Shown here one piece after another: positions 62,844 through 64,000 of a DNA stretch of 64,000 nucleotides (the first letter of the stretch is position 1; each line of letters opens with the position of its first letter). Position numbers and translations under genes: made by a program. Below the pieces are notes generated by a model. The model saw only the letters and a list, made by a program, of their open reading frames with translations. It was not told the origin of the DNA and made no database searches. Source of the stretch: Maribellus comscasis (GTDB taxonomy: Bacteria; Bacteroidota; Bacteroidia; Bacteroidales; Prolixibacteraceae). The DNA is taken from NCBI RefSeq assembly GCF_009762775.1, contig NZ_CP046401.1:2170001-2234000 (forward strand). Reading direction: 5' to 3'.

Positions 62844-63239
62844 TTAATCCGTTTCCTCTTGATTATCTGGTGTCACTGATTCAATCATTGCAGAAGCTGT
62901 TTCAATTAATACTTTTTGCGCTTCATTATAAGAACTTAGGTTTCTAAGAATCTTTATGATCTTTATATGCGGATTAGGTTTGTCTACCATTTCATAAAAA
63001 GCCAGACGTTTTTGTCCTTCAGAATTAATAAAAAACAACCGCTGGCCTGCAAAGTCGTATGTAAACTCTTCGTGTTTTGCAAACACAAACTCAAGTCCTG
63101 AACGTTGAAAGCTTATCTCATAAAAACGAGAATAAATTAAATAAATGTGCCCGTCAGGAAGTCCGTAAAAATTTACCGGCAAAATGGTTGCCAGGTAAGA
63201 TGTGCATGTTTTGTGGATTAACCTGACGCTCTGTTCCAT
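62844..63239 (-). CDS. Hypothetical protein, right-end paralogue A
   Basis: 131 residues, no signal peptide. Features shared with paralogue B: LPVNFYGLPDGHIYLIYSRF, YEISFQRSGLEFVFA, YDF, and a helical end IKIIKILRNLSSYNEAQKVL. The alternating hydrophobic beta pattern suggests a small mixed alpha/beta or beta-barrel domain. It aligns from the first Met with paralogue B (MEQSVRLIHK versus MKSNCRLLYK), which supports both starts. The acidic tail (TPDNQEETD) is unique to it. I do not recognise the family. A 222-bp spacer separates the two. Confidence 0.6.
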   Translation of the reverse strand: MEQSVRLIHKTCTSYLATILPVNFYGLPDGHIYLIYSRFYEISFQRSGLEFVFAKHEEFTYDFAGQRLFFINSEGQKRLAFYEMVDKPNPHIKIIKILRNLSSYNEAQKVLIETASAMIESVTPDNQEETD

Positions 63240-63461
63240 TTGTCCAGATTTTTCATTGTCTCAAATATACCTTTCGCTTACTACGATTTTATTTAACATC
63301 AATTAAATTATAATTACACCTTAATATTGGGGTTGGAAGTTCGTCATTTACTGATTCAGGTATTGAGCAACTCACAAATGCTATTCATTAATTAGCGCTG
63401 AAAAGCTGCCGGATATAAACGCCGCATTTGCTGCAAACGCCACTTACCTCTGTTTGTTAAC

Positions 63462-63833
63462 TTACAACAAAATATTAACCATTTCGTCTGCTTTTTTCCC
63501 AAGGAATCTCTGAGCTTCAACAAACGACTTAATATTTCGATAGGATTTGACAATTCTTAACTGAGGTTCTTTGGATTCGACCTCTTTTCTGAATGAAGAC
63601 AGATTTTTGTCCATACTTTTTAACGCAACTACTTTTTCTGTTTCAAAATCATAGTAGTAGTTTTCGAGCACTGCAAAAACAAACTCCAGTCCCGACTTAT
63701 TAAAATTTATTTCATAAAACCGGGCATAAATCAGATAAATATTACCATCAGGTAGTCCGTAAAAATATACAGGCAAGGATGTTTGCAAATGGGTATTGTT
63801 CGATTTATACAATAATCTGCAGTTTGATTTCAT
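63462..63833 (-). CDS. Hypothetical protein, right-end paralogue B
   Basis: 123 residues from the ATG at 63833. A start 30 bp upstream (63863) would add ten residues without homology to paralogue A. It shares LPVYFYGLPDGNIYLIYARF, YEINFNKSGLEFVFA and the helical end LRIVKSYRNIKSFVEAQRFL. A charged insertion lies in the middle (KNLSSFRKEVESKEPQ). Function is unknown. The pair and the 38-residue ORF at 55577 may derive from one ancestral gene by duplication. To its right, up to base 64000, there is only a short spacer. Confidence 0.6.
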   Translation of the reverse strand: MKSNCRLLYKSNNTHLQTSLPVYFYGLPDGNIYLIYARFYEINFNKSGLEFVFAVLENYYYDFETEKVVALKSMDKNLSSFRKEVESKEPQLRIVKSYRNIKSFVEAQRFLGKKADEMVNILL

Positions 63834-64000
63834 TTTGTGTATGTTTCTATCGGAAAGATACAATTGAAATCAATCGAAAGAAAATACAAGCGATTAAGTT
63901 TCTATTAATAGTTGATTAATAATCAGTCTCATACAGCTACCAGAAGGCTGTTTTATCCGGGAAAAGTTCACTTGAATCTCACCAATCACCATGATTATTT

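Overview
The window reads as chromosome of a free-living member of the Bacteroidota, most likely from the Marinilabiliales/Prolixibacteraceae side (the lineage is an inference from style, not from a marker gene). The signs are many TonB-dependent receptors with an N-terminal carboxypeptidase-like domain, lipoproteins, C-terminal type IX secretion (T9SS) sorting domains, promoters of the form TTTG-N19-TAnnTTTG, a GH2 glycosidase, Tat-exported Gfo/Idh/MocA and TIM-barrel sugar enzymes, and AT-rich spacers. No rRNA, tRNA, CRISPR array, transposase or phage gene was seen.

Layout. 1-16.6 kb is mixed core and accessory: the start of rnr, a divergent GlpD-like protein, an Ig-like lipoprotein, a His-rich small protein with a TonB receptor, hydrolases, a TetR-regulated ABC exporter with two clear operators, pheS and a LruC/DUF4842 lipoprotein. 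17-22.5 kb holds an aldo/keto reductase, an acyltransferase and an ECF sigma / HEAT anti-sigma / two DUF4097 protein operon. 22.7-32.1 kb is a sugar-catabolic island: an operon of two Gfo/Idh/MocA oxidoreductases and a sugar-phosphate isomerase, two tandem TIM-barrel paralogues, a GH2 lipoprotein and a HAD phosphatase.

33.4-43.3 kb and 55.6-62.5 kb look like two parts of one phosphorus-acquisition regulon. The first has a PhoB/PhoR-like two-component pair, a porin-like protein, a TonB receptor and two homologous beta-helix lipoproteins. The second has a beta-propeller phytase, a TonB receptor, a T9SS-exported repeat protein and a PlcP/LpxH-like phosphoesterase. The upstream regions of the porin/PhoB pair, the beta-helix lipoprotein and the phytase operon all carry TTAA-type boxes repeated every 11 bp, the spacing of PhoB half-sites. 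A weaker version precedes the phosphoesterase. This is the strongest candidate here for an undescribed regulatory system; the link to phosphate is inferred.

44.5-54.3 kb is a tandem family of secreted proteins that share an N-terminal block. Three genes carry a 796-nt block without indels, then diverge into FISUMP or DUF1566 C-terminal domains; a fourth copy has a reshuffled middle. A divergent membrane LuxR-type regulator sits beside them. The right end (62.8-63.8 kb) has two paralogues of an unrecognised ~125-residue family, and a 38-codon ORF at 55.6 kb matches the C-terminal end of that family.
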